Of a stretch of DNA of 27,997 nucleotides, positions 1-5,733 are shown piece by piece. The stretch's first letter is position 1, and each line of letters begins with the position of its first letter. The stretch is from contig CAKURH010000049.1 of NCBI GenBank assembly GCA_934675625.1, positions 1 through 27,997 on the forward strand, read 5' to 3'. Origin of the DNA: an uncultured Kiritimatiellota bacterium. GTDB lineage: Bacteria > Verrucomicrobiota > Kiritimatiellia > RFP12 > UBA1067. The notes beneath the pieces are model-generated. The model did no database searches. It worked only from the letters and a program-made list of their open reading frames with translations, and had not been told where the DNA came from. The position numbers and the translations under genes were made by a program.

Positions 1-61
1 CGCGTTGGATTGCGCGAGAGCACAGGAAAGAACGTCTTGCTATGGAATCGCGGGGTGCTTG

Positions 62-646
62 ATGCAATACGTTCCACCGGTTTTGCGCAGTGACGACTTC
101 GTTGTCGAGCATCTTACAGATGTTCCTGATCATCTTCGTCTTCTTGAGACATTTAACTCGTATGGCAAGGCGTCTGGGTTGGAGATTTACTTGAAGGAAC
201 TCGCATTAAGAGACGAGAAGGCTCACGAGAGCCGGACTTATCTTGTAAATGATGCCATGACTGGGGAGTTGGCCGCATATTTTTCCCTCCGTTCTTGCCT
301 AATTCCAATTTCCGTTACCAGGTCGTTCTTTGACACTATCCCGGCCGTGGAAGTCTCCAACTTTGCTGTCAACGAGAATTATCGCTCAAAGCAGCGTGCC
401 GTAAGCAAGATTGGCGCATATGCATTTGTCAATTTCATACGACCACTCGCGCTTCAGGCATCTACGATAATAGGCGCGAAATGGCTTTGTCTCTATGCGT
501 TGCCCGAGACGAGGTTAATAGAATATTATGGTGAGCTTGGGTTTGCGCGGTTGGACAAAGAGCGCGAGACTTTTGTGTATAGCCACGTGAAGCCTGAATA
601 TGATCAAGGGTGCATCTTCATGTATCAAAGCATCTGCAACGGATGA
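62..646 (+). CDS. GNAT-like N-acetyltransferase family protein
   Basis: The protein is about 194 aa from the ATG at 62. The frame stays open upstream to a TTG at 5 and possibly beyond the window edge, so the start is uncertain. The middle of the protein reads like a GNAT fold: a strand ending AAYFSLRS, then VEVSNFAVNENYR, a long helix, a strand WLCLYALPETR and the helix EYYGELGFARL, which is the usual C-terminal acetyl-CoA-fold ending. The acetyl-CoA pyrophosphate loop (R/QxxGxG/A) is degenerate here (RSKQRAVSKIG), so activity is not assured. The substrate is unknown. Related proteins in mobile DNA can be toxins or small-molecule acetyltransferases, but no antitoxin is visible beside it. A hairpin-forming repeat starts 20 nt after the stop. 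The family call rests on recognised pattern, not a search. Confidence 0.6.
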   Translation: MQYVPPVLRSDDFVVEHLTDVPDHLRLLETFNSYGKASGLEIYLKELALRDEKAHESRTYLVNDAMTGELAAYFSLRSCLIPISVTRSFFDTIPAVEVSNFAVNENYRSKQRAVSKIGAYAFVNFIRPLALQASTIIGAKWLCLYALPETRLIEYYGELGFARLDKERETFVYSHVKPEYDQGCIFMYQSICNG

Positions 647-666
647 TGACGATGTCCCAGCTAAGA

Positions 667-727
667 CACACACCAGCACCACTTTGAGGAAAGGGCTGTA
701 TTTGCTGGGTGCGGCGTGAGGGCGGTG
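667..727. repeat. Intergenic hairpin repeat, copy 1
   Basis: This is the first of three related non-coding segments (the others are at 3428-3488 and 3924-3977). Copies 1 and 2 are nearly identical from the CTGTATTTG core to the terminal GGGCGGTG and differ at one base there. The left part, CACCAGCACCAC, can pair with the right part around TGCTGGGTGC, through CCAGCA/TGCTGG or GCACC/GGTGC. The copy lies directly after the GNAT-like gene. The function is unknown. It recalls a cassette-associated recombination site or a REP-type element, but I cannot find convincing integron core sites. Confidence 0.6.
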
Positions 728-837
728 GGAACGAATGAATCGAATACGTATCGACGAACTCAACGGAAAAACACGGTTTTTCGGAGTGCAAATCAATACT
801 CACGACCACAACCGATAACCCTAAAACACCCCATAAA

Positions 838-846
838 TGGTATAAT
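838..846 (+). promoter_or_regulatory. Extended -10 promoter element
   Basis: TGG followed immediately by a perfect TATAAT matches an extended -10 sigma-70 element, which can work without a good -35. No clear -35 hexamer lies at 17 nt. Transcription would begin near 853 and run into the non-coding stretch before the ATPase gene at 1123. Confidence 0.35.
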
Positions 847-1087
847 ATGCAGTATATAAACATGAGTGGAAATCTGCCCATGCGTAGGCGTGCTGGAAAC
901 GCCAAAGTGAGGTATTCGGCTGCATACCCCACGGGGCGAGAGCGTATCTGAAGCTGGCGTGACAGCAAAATGACCTAAGTATATAGAACACGTAGATTGA
1001 TGGACTATGAGGAATGATTACTGTCTCACTAAGCATTGGCTCTTTCCGATTCTAGGTTCAACACCAGTTGTATGATCTGTGATGTAT

Positions 1088-1093
1088 TATAAT
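1088..1093 (+). promoter_or_regulatory. -10-like TATAAT before the ATPase operon
   Basis: A perfect TATAAT lies 29 nt upstream of the ATPase start codon at 1123. No good -35 hexamer is found at 16-18 nt spacing; TTGTAT at 1068-1073 is only 14 nt away. A likely ribosome site, ACGGAG, lies about 10 nt before the ATG. Confidence 0.35.
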
Positions 1094-1122
1094 ACCAAAT
1101 ACTTGTAAACGGAGCATTAGTA

Positions 1123-2187
1123 ATGATAAAAAAGGTCGCAATTAATAATTTCCGTGGATTCGATGAATTCGGATGTGATTGTTTTGCGCCTATTACAGTA
1201 ATTGGCGGGAGAAACAATAGTGGCAAGTCTTCGTTGCTGGAGGCGTTGGCATTGACATTGGACATCAAGGGCTGCGATATGTTGCTGTCAACGAACCGTA
1301 ATCGTGGCGTTGATATGTCGAAGTTGGATGATTTGCGTTCACTGTTTAATCAAGGGGATACAACGCGTGGAGTATTAATTGCATCCGAGTTTGATGATTT
1401 GATTAGCAGAAAGTTCAGAATGGAATTTAAATCGCCAGAAGTTGTTTTGTCCAGTGCGGCGTCAGCTTCTCCAATCCCCATTGACAGTGTTGAGGAGATG
1501 GCAAAATCTAGCCCACATATTCTGGTTCATGTATCAGAACGGCCGTTGAAGGCATTGGAAGATTCGTATTCAAAAAAATTCTTTGTGGTTGAACAGAATG
1601 AAAATGGTTTGGTTGCGACCCAGATTTCGGATGCGCCATCCGGCAGAGGATTGTATGTTTCTCCTAATTTACGAGACTATGCGATGGATCGTCTGATAAA
1701 TCTTTATAAGAAGGGGGAGGCGGAGTCCATTGACGAGGCGTTGCGCTCAATTGATGATAGGATTGAATCTGTTTTGCCCATTGATAACTCTTTATATGTC
1801 AAACTTAGAGGGGTCAAACCGCCAATCGCATTGAAATCTTTGGGGGATGGTGCCGTAAAGGTGGCAATGAGTCTTGCAATGGTGCTTTTTGTGCCAGATG
1901 GTGGAGTGTGCGCGTTTGATGAAGTTGAGAATGGGTTGCACTATTCGGCAATGCGATTGCTTTGGGGGGCATTAGTGAAGGTCGCTCGTCGGAGCAATGT
2001 CCAGTTAATTGCTTCGACCCATAGCCTGGAAATGCTTCATGCAATGAAGGATGTTTCGGAAGAAAATCAAGGTTCCGATTTTGTTTATCTGAAGATGGCA
2101 TGCAAAAAGGGCGGCAAGATTGTTTTCTCAGAGTATGAGTACAGTGCCTTTAAGACACACCTTCAGGAAGATTTTGAGTTGAGATGA
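1123..2187 (+). CDS. AAA/OLD-type (AAA15-like) ATPase of a putative defence operon
   Basis: This 354-aa protein starts with the typical SMC/OLD-type opening (KKVAINNFRGFDEF). A Walker A motif, GRNNSGKS, spans residues 29-36. A signature-like SLGDGAVKV lies near residue 240, a Walker B with acidic pair (CAFDEVENGLH, D266-E267) follows, and an H-loop STHS lies near residue 300. It is therefore an ABC-type ATPase of the OLD/AAA15 group that lacks the C-terminal TOPRIM half found in single-chain OLD nucleases. That half is encoded by the next gene, which overlaps it by 4 nt (ATGA at 2184-2187). Such ATPases act as sensors or switches for a toxic nuclease in phage-defence systems such as PARIS. 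The role here is inferred from domains and gene order. The operon is visibly A+T-richer than the polysaccharide genes, which suggests transfer. Confidence 0.85.
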   Translation: MIKKVAINNFRGFDEFGCDCFAPITVIGGRNNSGKSSLLEALALTLDIKGCDMLLSTNRNRGVDMSKLDDLRSLFNQGDTTRGVLIASEFDDLISRKFRMEFKSPEVVLSSAASASPIPIDSVEEMAKSSPHILVHVSERPLKALEDSYSKKFFVVEQNENGLVATQISDAPSGRGLYVSPNLRDYAMDRLINLYKKGEAESIDEALRSIDDRIESVLPIDNSLYVKLRGVKPPIALKSLGDGAVKVAMSLAMVLFVPDGGVCAFDEVENGLHYSAMRLLWGALVKVARRSNVQLIASTHSLEMLHAMKDVSEENQGSDFVYLKMACKKGGKIVFSEYEYSAFKTHLQEDFELR

Positions 2188-2939
2188 ATGCGATGAAAAA
2201 GATCGTCTTGCTTGTGGAAGGATCCAAGGACGCTTATTTCCTGCACGAATTGCTATTAAGGCGGTTTGCGGATTCTTTTAATCGGCAAGAAAATCCAATT
2301 GAATCTGAGAAGCCGAAAACGCCGGTGCGGATGAGGTCAAAAAATGGAGAAGTTGAAGTTGAGTTGCATTGGACTGATGGATATTCGAAGATAGGTGGAC
2401 TGAAGAACGTGCTGAAACGTCCAAGCGAAATGGAGGATAATTGCAAATTTGCATCTGGTATAATTTTCGATTCTGATGTGCCTCCAGTTACAGGGAAAAA
2501 TATGAACCATGCCGGCCAGGAGGCTCGCAGAAAAGAGATTGTCAGGACGCTGTGTCTTGATGCATCCTATCCTATTGAACGTTCCAAAGAGTGGTTGTTT
2601 TTATTCCCTGACAATCAATCTGATGGTGATCTTGAGGATGTGTTGCGTCAGACGGTTCGCGCAAGTGCCGAGCATGAAAAATTCTTTTCTGCCTGCTGGT
2701 TTCCATTTGTCAAGTCCGTGGAGGGCATTCCGGCGCATCGTCCAACAGACAAGTCAATGATGAATGAATACAAAGCGGCATTTAATTCGGATGCTTGGAA
2801 GATTAATGGACAAAACCGATGCTATGCGGATGAATCATTATGGGACTGGAATGCGAAAGTGCTGGAGCCATTGGTTGCGTTCCTAGATTGCGTCATGAAT
2901 GATGATGCTGTTGAGAACCTTGGTGATTTGCTAAAATGA
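2184..2939 (+). CDS. TOPRIM-fold (DUF3226/DUF4435-like) putative nuclease subunit
   Basis: This 251-aa protein begins MNAMKKIVLLVEGSKDAYF; initiation at Met4 (2193) is also possible. The first strand ends in LLVEGSKD, whose E12 is the expected catalytic glutamate of a TOPRIM domain. The second hallmark, the acidic DxD strand, is IIFDSDVPP (D96 and D98). The C-terminal part (DESLWDWNAKVLEPLVAFL) resembles the end of DUF3226-type proteins. It is translationally coupled to the ATPase before it and to the small gene after it, each by an ATGA overlap. ATPase plus separate TOPRIM protein is the layout of PARIS (AriA/AriB), so a nuclease effector that the ATPase controls is the best guess. It could instead be a structural TOPRIM without cleavage activity. 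Confidence 0.75.
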   Translation: MNAMKKIVLLVEGSKDAYFLHELLLRRFADSFNRQENPIESEKPKTPVRMRSKNGEVEVELHWTDGYSKIGGLKNVLKRPSEMEDNCKFASGIIFDSDVPPVTGKNMNHAGQEARRKEIVRTLCLDASYPIERSKEWLFLFPDNQSDGDLEDVLRQTVRASAEHEKFFSACWFPFVKSVEGIPAHRPTDKSMMNEYKAAFNSDAWKINGQNRCYADESLWDWNAKVLEPLVAFLDCVMNDDAVENLGDLLK

Positions 2940-3280
2940 ACTTGTTTGAAGTATCTTACGACATTCAGGCTGCAACACCGGATGCTTCCGATCGTGCACT
3001 AAAGTATTTGATTGCGATGCTGGTTCAGCGTCTGGGCAGCAGGTTTGTTCGCAGATGTGTTGCTTCGTCGATCATCTTCTCGACCGAACGTGGTTATTTT
3101 GATGTTATTGCATTGATCAAGGCGTGGGCTGAAAGATCTGGCGCCTATTTTGTGATATCGCAAATTTTGCCAAATGAAGACAAGGCTCGATTTTATTATA
3201 CGTATAGCAGAAATGAAGCTTTACAGTCTTATGTAGATGAACTTCTTGTTAAGGCAAAGAACTGGGAAATTATTTTTTAG
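2936..3280 (+). CDS. Small Cas2/ferredoxin-fold-like protein, third gene of the ATPase/TOPRIM operon
   Basis: The 114-aa product is read from an ATG that overlaps the TOPRIM gene by 4 nt. Its start, MNLFEVSYDIQ, looks like the first strand of Cas2- or VapD-like proteins. A long helix (DRALKYLIAMLVQRLG), a strand (CVASSIIFST), a second helix (YFDVIALIKAWAERSG) and a strand (AYFVISQIL) follow, so a beta-alpha-beta-alpha-beta ferredoxin-like order is plausible. There are no CRISPR repeats or other cas genes nearby, so it is not an adaptation Cas2. It may be an RNase, an adaptor or an antitoxin for the ATPase/TOPRIM pair. I do not recognise a named family, and the fold call is inference from pattern. 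Confidence 0.6.
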   Translation: MNLFEVSYDIQAATPDASDRALKYLIAMLVQRLGSRFVRRCVASSIIFSTERGYFDVIALIKAWAERSGAYFVISQILPNEDKARFYYTYSRNEALQSYVDELLVKAKNWEIIF

Positions 3281-3427
3281 GGTGTGCTGATGATCTGTGG
3301 TGCCGGTGCCATATGACTTGGTGATTGTGAACTTTGGGCGGCTACAAGTAATACGATATGGACAATTCCATAGATGTCGCATTGAAACTTTAGCTGGCCT
3401 AATAATATGTCTTATGATCGAAGGACT
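3281..3427. other. Non-coding stretch after the three-gene operon
   Basis: With the repeat and the stretch after it, this is part of an almost 400-base gap between genes. A 70-codon open frame (3297-3509) has no ribosome site and runs across the repeat, so I do not call it. No GC-rich hairpin with a T-run was found here. Confidence 0.4.
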
Positions 3428-3488
3428 CACACATCAGCACCACTTCTCTGAAACCCCTGTATTTGTTGGGTGCGGCGTGAGGGCGGTG
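3428..3488. repeat. Intergenic hairpin repeat, copy 2
   Basis: This segment matches copy 1 (667-727) almost base for base in its right half (CTGTATTTG through GGGCGGTG) and in the left AGCACCACTT block. An outer CTCAC/GTGAG pair and an inner AGCACC/GGTGC pair can form. Base changes relative to copy 1 (CCAGCA/TGCTGG to TCAGCA/TGTTGG) keep pairing through G-T pairs. It follows the three-gene operon by about 150 nt. Confidence 0.6.
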
Positions 3489-3674
3489 AGGTCGAAGTGG
3501 GTGAGTTAAGAGTTTGGAGTGGAGGAGTTGAGTCGTGACGAATGCTGAGTTTAGAGAGGTGCTGGAGAAGCGGGCTGGCGGCGGCGGGAATGTGCGATGT
3601 AAGTGAATGAAAAGATGGATAGAGTGTGGTGAAAGAGGAAGACTTATTCAAGAGTTCTCATGTGGAGGTAAAAG
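3489..3674. other. Non-coding stretch before the KTSC-like gene
   Basis: The sequence is purine-rich on the + strand and has no convincing gene. It ends in a strong ribosome site (GGAGG, about 3664-3668) that serves the KTSC-like gene. Confidence 0.35.
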
Positions 3675-3911
3675 ATGAAAAACTATAAGAACACTGGGCG
3701 CGATTCTGGAATAACTGCATATGAGTATGATGAAGACCATATTCTTGTGAGATTTCACGACGGGATGTTGTATGAATATCGCAAGCAGGATATCGGCGAA
3801 TTGTCTTTTGAGGAGATGTGTCGCCTGGCTGAAAATGGCGAAGGTCTTAATTCCTATATAAATCGGAATAGACATATAAGCAAAGGCTATTACAGCAAGA
3901 GGCGAGGGTGA
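3675..3911 (+). CDS. KTSC-like small protein
   Basis: This is a 78-aa protein with a strong ribosome site, TGGAGGTAAAAG, directly before its ATG. The body runs from a serine-containing opening (GRDSGITAYEYDEDHILV) through a strand (VRFHDGMLYEYRKQDIG) to LSFEEMCRLAENGEGLN and SYINRNRHISKGY. This order resembles the KTSC domain (a strand pair followed by a helix and a Y/FxNxxI ending), which is common as a small stand-alone protein or as a tail on nucleases. The function is unknown. It sits alone between two copies of the hairpin repeat, like a cassette. The assignment is by pattern only. Confidence 0.6.
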   Translation: MKNYKNTGRDSGITAYEYDEDHILVRFHDGMLYEYRKQDIGELSFEEMCRLAENGEGLNSYINRNRHISKGYYSKRRG

Positions 3912-3923
3912 TTCGCTCACGAA

Positions 3924-3977
3924 ACACATCACATCTCAGATGCACCTATATTTGCCTGGTGTATCATGATGGCGGTG
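3924..3977. repeat. Intergenic hairpin repeat, divergent copy 3
   Basis: This segment shares the core TATTTG..TGGTG and the terminal GGCGGTGA with copies 1 and 2. Its own stem is GATGCACC pairing with GGTGTATC (one G-T pair) around a loop of about 11 nt. It begins 13 nt after the KTSC-like gene, so all three copies follow a gene or operon. Confidence 0.45.
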
Positions 3978-4050
3978 AAAGAGAATGAAAGAATCGGAGG
4001 TTGTTTGTTCTGTGTCGGAATTGCCGCACTGGAGATGAGAGAAGAGAGAA

Positions 4051-4230
4051 ATGGCTAATGTGATTACATACGGAACGTTTGACTTGTTTCATGTCGGGCA
4101 TCTGTGTCCGCTGCAGCGGTCGTGGCTTTGGCCGTTGCCGTGTTCCTCTGGTTGGTGTTCGTCGCATGGGCGTACGCCACGGATAAGCGCACACGGATCT
4201 CCGAGGAGCTTGAGGATAATGGAACGATAG
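4051..4230 (+). pseudogene. Cytidylyltransferase start fragment (TagD/GCT-like), truncated
   Basis: The ATG at 4051 opens MANVITYGTFDLFHVGHL. This is a near-perfect start of glycerol-3-phosphate cytidylyltransferase-type nucleotidyltransferases, including the catalytic HxGH (HVGH). The match stops after about 18 residues. The frame then runs on through unrelated sequence rich in W, P, R and S to a TAG at 4228, giving 59 codons in total. The unrelated sequence is explained by a different frame that encodes a membrane segment (see next entry). I therefore read this as the 5' end of a gene cut by recombination near 4100. Such enzymes activate polyol phosphates for surface polymers, which fits the locus that follows. 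Confidence 0.75.
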
Positions 4231-4238
4231 AAGGTTGA
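4107..4238 (+). pseudogene. Membrane-protein tail fragment
   Basis: In the frame starting with TCC at 4107, 43 codons precede a TGA. They encode a hydrophobic helix of about 20 residues (VVALAVAVFLWLVFVAWAYA) and then a charged tail (TDKRTRISEELEDNGTIEG). The frame has a stop just upstream at 4080 and no start codon. It therefore looks like the 3' end of a membrane protein whose front was replaced by the cytidylyltransferase start in another frame. The parent family is not recognised. Confidence 0.5.
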
Positions 4239-4250
4239 AAGAAGTTGGAA

Positions 4251-4541
4251 ATGGATAGAATTATCGCGGCGATAAAGAAGCGCATTGAGGAATGCAAGGC
4301 CAAGGGCGTTGAGTTTGAAATGCCCGTGGTCGAGGGGTGCACTGTCAAAAAGTGTGAGGCGGCAACTCCTAGGCATTCAACCTTTGTACTTGAGCTTCCA
4401 GATGGCCGTACCATTCGTATTGATTCCCAATCTAAGGATGGCAGTGATCTATGTCACTATGAGCGGGAGCGGAGTTCCGTCAAGGTCGAGTGTTCGGATC
4501 ACAGCAACGATTTTTCGGATTCATGGGAAGAGAATGCCTGA
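4251..4541 (+). CDS. Small hypothetical protein
   Basis: This 96-aa frame is read from the ATG at 4251; a TTG at 4245 is an alternative. It begins with an amphipathic helix (DRIIAAIKKRIEECKAKG). The section STFVLELPDGRTIRIDS looks like a beta hairpin, and the C-terminal tail is acidic and Ser-rich. I recognise no family. It sits 16 nt before the nucleotide-sugar enzyme gene in the same direction. Codon choice looks protein-like. It may be a real small gene or a remnant. Confidence 0.45.
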   Translation: MDRIIAAIKKRIEECKAKGVEFEMPVVEGCTVKKCEAATPRHSTFVLELPDGRTIRIDSQSKDGSDLCHYERERSSVKVECSDHSNDFSDSWEENA

Positions 4542-4557
4542 GGAGTGGTGAGAACAA

Positions 4558-5604
4558 ATGAAAACGGCGTTAGTTACAGGCGGGGCGGGGTTCTTGGGAA
4601 GCCATCTTTGTCGGCGGTTGCTGAAGGATGGATACAAGGTGTGTGCCCTAGACAATCTTTACACGGGGTCGGAGGACAACATTACCGATCTGCGCGGCAG
4701 TTTTGATTTCCGATTCATACATGACGATGTCATTGATGCGACGGGATCGTGGCAGAAGAGTCACGGCATCGAGGACGTGAAGTTCGACGAAATCTACAAT
4801 CTTGCGTGTCCGGCTTCGCCGGTTCATTATCAGGCGCGGCCGATCTTCACGACCAAGACGAGCGTCTTCGGCATCCTCAATATGTTGGAGCTCGCGAAGA
4901 AGCACGGCGCGAAGCTGCTGCACACTTCAACAAGCGAGGTCTATGGCGACCCGGCCGTGCATCCTCAGGTGGAAAGCTACTGGGGCAATGTGAACACCAT
5001 CGGCATCCGCAGCTGCTACGACGAGGGAAAGCGCGTTGCCGAGACCTTCGCGGCAGATTACATTCGCGAGTGCGATGTTGATGTTCGCATGGTTCGCATA
5101 TTCAACACATACGGACCGAACATGCATCCGCAGGATGGGCGTGTCATTTCAAACTTCATCATGCAGGCACTGCGCAATGAGGACATCACGATTTTCGGAG
5201 ACGGTTCCCAGACCCGCAGCTTCCAGTATTGCGATGACCTCATCGAGGCCTTCCGGCGGTATATGGAGCTTCCGAAGAAAACAATTCGCGACTTCTTTGG
5301 CGGCAAGCCAATCGAACATTCGCACAATCCGAACATTCGAACAATTCTTACTCCGGCTGTGCCGGTAATCAATACGGGCAATCCTAGTGAATATACCATT
5401 AAGCAGCTGGCAGAGGAGGTCCTGCGTCAAATGCCGGAGTCGAAGTCGAAGCTGATCTACAAGCCGCTTCCGTCCGACGATCCAAAGAAGCGCAAGCCGG
5501 ATATCACCCTCGCCAAGGCGCTTCTGGATGGTTGGGAGCCTAAAGTGCCGCTACAAGAAGGCTTGTCAAAGACAATAGGATATTTCAAGGGATGTTTTGC
5601 ATAA
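4558..5604 (+). CDS. UDP-glucuronate decarboxylase-like NAD-dependent sugar epimerase/dehydratase
   Basis: This 348-aa protein of the extended SDR family has a Rossmann start VTGGAGFLGSH (GxxGxxG at residues 8-14). It has the NLACPASPVHYQ loop typical of UDP-xylose synthases and an active-site SCYDEGKR (Y154, K158). RIFNTYGPNMHPQDGRVISNF follows the usual order of this group. The expected role is NAD-dependent conversion of UDP-glucuronate to UDP-xylose in the cytoplasm, supplying a sugar to the polymer. A ribosome site (GAGGAG) precedes the ATG. One oddity is a 60-nt in-frame segment (5281-5340, residues 242-261) between flanking ACAATTC repeats, in the surface loop before VINTGNPSEYTI, that typical members lack. 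A related dehydratase activity cannot be excluded. Confidence 0.85.
   Translation: MKTALVTGGAGFLGSHLCRRLLKDGYKVCALDNLYTGSEDNITDLRGSFDFRFIHDDVIDATGSWQKSHGIEDVKFDEIYNLACPASPVHYQARPIFTTKTSVFGILNMLELAKKHGAKLLHTSTSEVYGDPAVHPQVESYWGNVNTIGIRSCYDEGKRVAETFAADYIRECDVDVRMVRIFNTYGPNMHPQDGRVISNFIMQALRNEDITIFGDGSQTRSFQYCDDLIEAFRRYMELPKKTIRDFFGGKPIEHSHNPNIRTILTPAVPVINTGNPSEYTIKQLAEEVLRQMPESKSKLIYKPLPSDDPKKRKPDITLAKALLDGWEPKVPLQEGLSKTIGYFKGCFA
5281..5347. repeat. In-frame 60-nt insertion flanked by 7-nt direct repeats
   Basis: ACAATTC occurs at 5281-5287 and 5341-5347, exactly 60 nt apart. Inside is a second repeat, CGAACATTCG, at 5313-5322 and 5330-5339. The segment encodes IRDFFGGKPIEHSHNPNIRT, and removing it would leave a shorter, more family-like loop. 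Confidence 0.55.
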
Positions 5605-5611
5605 CTATGGT

Positions 5612-5725
5612 ATGACCGCGAACCGACGCATCTTCCTGAACATTGTGGCCACCTATGGGCGGTCTGTGTTTGCGCTTGTCTGTTGTTTGTTCTCGGCGCG
5701 ATGGGTACAGGTGGCGTTGGATTAG
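5612..5725 (+). pseudogene. wzx: Flippase (Wzx-like) start fragment
   Basis: The frame opens 8 nt after the previous stop. It encodes 37 residues, beginning MTANRRIFLNIVATYGRS and continuing through CLFSARWV, before a TAG. The first 32 residues match the first 32 of the intact flippase at 6882 at 22 positions, so it is the start of a diverged second flippase. Homology ends just after SARWV, right where the following Fe-S protein gene begins. The likely history is that the rest of this flippase was replaced when the 5734-onward module was inserted or recombined in. Confidence 0.8.
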
Positions 5726-5733
5726 GCGAACCA

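Larger units (their letters stand above)
728..1122 (+). other. Non-coding gap upstream of the ATPase/TOPRIM operon
   Basis: No convincing gene lies in this roughly 395-base stretch on either strand. Short open frames on the minus strand have unlike-protein composition. It does contain an extended -10-like element (TGG then TATAAT, 838-846), several short hairpins (GGCGT/ACGCC near 886-905 and GGTAT/ATACC near 911-930) and a second TATAAT (1088-1093) just before the ATPase gene. A small structured RNA transcribed from about 853 is possible but not proven. Confidence 0.4.

Noticed and set aside
2936..3280. Cas2 of a CRISPR adaptation module
   Set aside because: No CRISPR repeats, Cas1 or other cas genes are present; similarity is only at fold-pattern level.
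3297..3509. 70-codon + strand frame
   Set aside because: No ribosome site, crosses repeat copy 2, and no recognisable domain.
618..3651. Two minus-strand open frames (618-968 and 3427-3651) sharing the peptide PPSRRTQQIQ
   Set aside because: The shared peptide is just the translation of the intergenic repeat copies 1 and 2. The rest of the frames has no protein-like composition and no ribosome sites.
667..3977. True integron cassette array with attC sites
   Set aside because: No integrase gene and no convincing RYYYAAC/GTTRRRY core pair at the repeats; GTTGGGT in copy 2 is not kept in copies 1 and 3. Kept only as a cassette-like observation.
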